Shown piece after piece: positions 14,566-16,054 of a DNA stretch of 16,054 nucleotides. The notes beneath the pieces were generated by a model. That model was given only the letters and a program-made list of their open reading frames with translations. It was not told where the DNA came from and did not search any database. The stretch lies in assembly GCA_030601015.1 (NCBI GenBank), contig JAUVUO010000008.1, positions 1-16,054 of the forward strand, in the 5' to 3' direction. The stretch's first letter is position 1; each line of letters opens with the position of its first letter. The position numbers and the translations under genes were made by a program. This stretch comes from Candidatus Omnitrophota bacterium (GTDB lineage Bacteria; Omnitrophota; Gorgyraeia; Duberdicusellales; 4484-171).

Positions 14566-15059
14566 TTTTTAAGAATGATTCCCTTTACTAATAAATCTAT
14601 TTTAATCTTTTGTTTATCTTTACCTATCCTTACTTTAACAATTTCCAAACTTTTTGTTTCTATTGTCTTAATAAAACTCACAAATTGATCAAAAAAACAA
14701 GACATTTTCAAATCAATACTGCTCTCCCAATACACCCTCTGATCTTTTCTTGATGTTCTCAATGAAGTGATGCTTATCCCATTATTCTCAGCACTTTCTT
14801 CTAAAAATTTTCTAAAAATCATGACATCTTTTCTGAAAAATTTCTCAGCTTCTTTTTCAAAATTAACGGTATATTTTTCCCATTTGTCCAAAACTTTCTT
14901 TTTTTGTTCAACCGCTTTAATCTCTTTATCTAATTTTTTGTTTTTCTCCGCATAATACGACAATAATGACTTTGTACTAAAAAATAAAATACCACAAATG
15001 AGTGTTACTGCCACATAATTTTTGTATTGCGCAAAATCAATGTTTTTATTTAATTCCAT
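14562..15059 (-). CDS. GspM / PilO-like inner-membrane assembly protein
   Basis: This 165-residue protein is bitopic: a short cytoplasmic N-terminus, one transmembrane helix at about 14-30 (YVAVTLICGILFFSTKSLL), a charged coiled-coil stretch (about 38-75, many Lys/Glu) and a C-terminal ferredoxin-like domain. The pattern NGISITSL...YWESSIDLKM...FVSFIKTIE near 93-137 is typical of PilO/GspM. Such proteins dimerise with PilN/GspL and form the periplasmic part of the assembly platform. It follows the GspL-like gene by 71 bases and overlaps the PilP-like gene by ATGA. No Shine-Dalgarno sequence is seen; a perfect 15-base palindrome lies directly before the ATG instead. Sequence conservation in this family is low, so the call leans on architecture and position. 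Confidence 0.78.
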   Translation of the reverse strand: MELNKNIDFAQYKNYVAVTLICGILFFSTKSLLSYYAEKNKKLDKEIKAVEQKKKVLDKWEKYTVNFEKEAEKFFRKDVMIFRKFLEESAENNGISITSLRTSRKDQRVYWESSIDLKMSCFFDQFVSFIKTIETKSLEIVKVRIGKDKQKIKIDLLVKGIILKK

Positions 15060-15130
15060 TTTGATTAAATCAAATTATCTACTAATGATAATATCTATGA
15101 TACTTTCAAAAAAAGCTCTTCCATTTTAGA
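15060..15130 (-). other. Spacer between GspL-like and GspM-like genes, with a palindrome at the start codon
   Basis: This 71-bp gap contains the palindrome TTTGATT-A-AATCAAA (15060-15074), directly before the GspM-like start and in the place of a ribosome binding site. A nine-codon open frame (MEELFLKVS) begins just after the GspL stop. No promoter or terminator is convincing. The AT-rich palindrome could arise by chance. Confidence 0.35.
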
Positions 15131-16054
15131 TCATTCCTGCAATCTTATTGTAAATTCCGTAACAATAAAATTTCCTTTTTTAACTCGGGTTGAAGATTCA
15201 ACCTCTATATTTAAAAATTTTGAATTTATGCCCTCTTGTTTCCGTAAATTTTCAATAAACTCATCTATGCCTCTTTTTTCTTCATAATTATCATCTCGAA
15301 AAATATATCCACTTATTTTAGCGGAGTATTGATTTTTTAATTTGGATAAATCTAAACTGGAAAACCATAATCTTGAAGGAAGAACACTCTTCTTTCCCAT
15401 AGTTTCTAAAAACTCTGATAATCGGGAAAGAGCCTTGAAATCTTTTTTTAAAATTTTAACTTCTCCCCCTTTAGATTTCACCAAGGTCTCTATTCCTTTT
15501 TGATTGAGCCCTTCTAAATCACTATGAATAATAATACTGTCTTCTTTTTGTTTTAGTTCCTTTCTCTTAGAAAAAAGCATATTTTCCTGAAAAGTTGTTA
15601 AAATAATCAAAAAAAATAATCCTAGACCGGCCAACCCAACTAATAAACTTACTCTTAAGGGAGGAACCTCTTGCGTACTATCTACTGCTTCTTCTGTCCC
15701 AGTCGATGATTTTAAAACTGGTTTAAAAGACTTAGTATATATGTATCTATAAACACCACCTAATGCTTTTACATTCTCTACTGTAGAATTTTCATAATTA
15801 GTTAAATCACACGGAGAAAAAAATTGTATACCTACTTGTCCGGATCCTTTTAAAGAACTTATTAATTCTTGATTAGAGCTATCGGTTATAATAATAAATT
15901 TATCCAAATTGGAAATTTTAAATTCTCTTTTAAAATACTGAAAAGAAAGGCTGATAGATTCAATGAATTTATTAAAATCAACTGCGCCTTCTAAGTTAGG
16001 TATATTGATATAACGATTAAAAACAAGCAGGCCATTCTGAAAAAAACTAAGATA
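15131..16054 (-). CDS. GspL-like (PilM-PilN type) inner-membrane protein, N-terminus outside the window
   Basis: The frame stays open from the stop at 15131 to the right window edge (307 residues plus stop), so the protein continues upstream and the apparent TTG start at 15907 is not real. The visible part begins with the end of an actin-like PilM/GspL domain (LVFNRYINIP, FIESISLSFQYFKREF, then VKALGGVYRY). Next comes a linker, one transmembrane helix at about visible residues 133-154, and a periplasmic domain like PilN/GspL-C. A cytoplasmic PilM-like domain plus helix plus PilN-like domain in one chain is the GspL arrangement, as opposed to separate PilM and PilN. GspL recruits the ATPase GspE to the membrane. 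It is followed by the GspM-like gene, its usual partner. Confidence 0.78.
   Translation of the reverse strand, partial: YLSFFQNGLLVFNRYINIPNLEGAVDFNKFIESISLSFQYFKREFKISNLDKFIIITDSSNQELISSLKGSGQVGIQFFSPCDLTNYENSTVENVKALGGVYRYIYTKSFKPVLKSSTGTEEAVDSTQEVPPLRVSLLVGLAGLGLFFLIILTTFQENMLFSKRKELKQKEDSIIIHSDLEGLNQKGIETLVKSKGGEVKILKKDFKALSRLSEFLETMGKKSVLPSRLWFSSLDLSKLKNQYSAKISGYIFRDDNYEEKRGIDEFIENLRKQEGINSKFLNIEVESSTRVKKGNFIVTEFTIRLQE

Noticed and set aside
15905..15907. TTG as start codon of the GspL-like gene
   Set aside because: The frame is open for 49 further codons to the window edge and encodes PilM/GspL-like sequence there.

Overview
The window is AT-rich and densely coding (I did not compute an exact GC figure). 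It has outer-membrane features: a secretin, and a beta-barrel protein with a Sec signal and a terminal Phe. This points to a diderm (Gram-negative) bacterium. The style of the pseudopilins, the fused membrane spermidine-synthase-like protein and the many weak ribosome binding sites suggest an uncultivated lineage of the Omnitrophota/Elusimicrobiota kind. That placement is an impression, not a demonstration.

Layout. (1) 1-2397: a partial orotate phosphoribosyltransferase gene (pyrE) on the minus strand diverges from a plus-strand pair encoding a Na+/phosphate-cotransporter-family protein and a PhoU-like protein. The two transcription units appear to share one self-complementary -35 hexamer, TTGCAA, with a TATAAT box 16 bp away on each side, and pyrE would be essentially leaderless. 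(2) 2462-7249, minus strand: a tight four-gene operon read from right to left, encoding an outer-membrane beta-barrel protein, a GlcD-like FAD oxidase/dehydrogenase, a MutT-like NUDIX hydrolase and a large membrane protein with a C-terminal spermidine-synthase-like domain. It has its own TATAAT promoter. (3) 7250-7540: the longest gene-free stretch (291 bp). It holds a MITE-like element with 17-bp perfect terminal inverted repeats resembling IS6/IS26 ends, two inner hairpins, and a separate AT-rich inverted repeat directly after the last pseudopilin gene. (4) 7541-16054, minus strand: a type II secretion/type IV pilus-like assembly locus. In transcription order it encodes a GspL-like (PilM-PilN-like) protein running off the window edge, a GspM/PilO-like protein, a PilP/GspC-like protein, the secretin GspD/PilQ, the ATPase GspE/PilB with an MshEN domain, the platform GspF/PilC, the major pseudopilin GspG, and three minor pseudopilins.

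How the genes work together. GspL, GspM and the PilP/GspC-like protein would form the inner-membrane and periplasmic assembly platform that joins the secretin to the GspE/GspF motor, and the pseudopilins form the filament. No prepilin peptidase or PilT-like retraction ATPase lies in the window, so secretion versus pilus function cannot be settled here.

The most interesting signals are in the pseudopilin part. The major pseudopilin has the classical KKG/FTLIE leader, while all three minor ones lack Gly at -1 (Thr, Phe and Thr instead). The RNA between the major and minor genes has two mutually exclusive stem-loops plus a hairpin that would cover the next Shine-Dalgarno sequence. The major pseudopilin gene has its own promoter with an inverted repeat across the -10 box. 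Together these suggest deliberate control of major-to-minor stoichiometry. No tRNA, rRNA, CRISPR array or intact transposase gene was seen.
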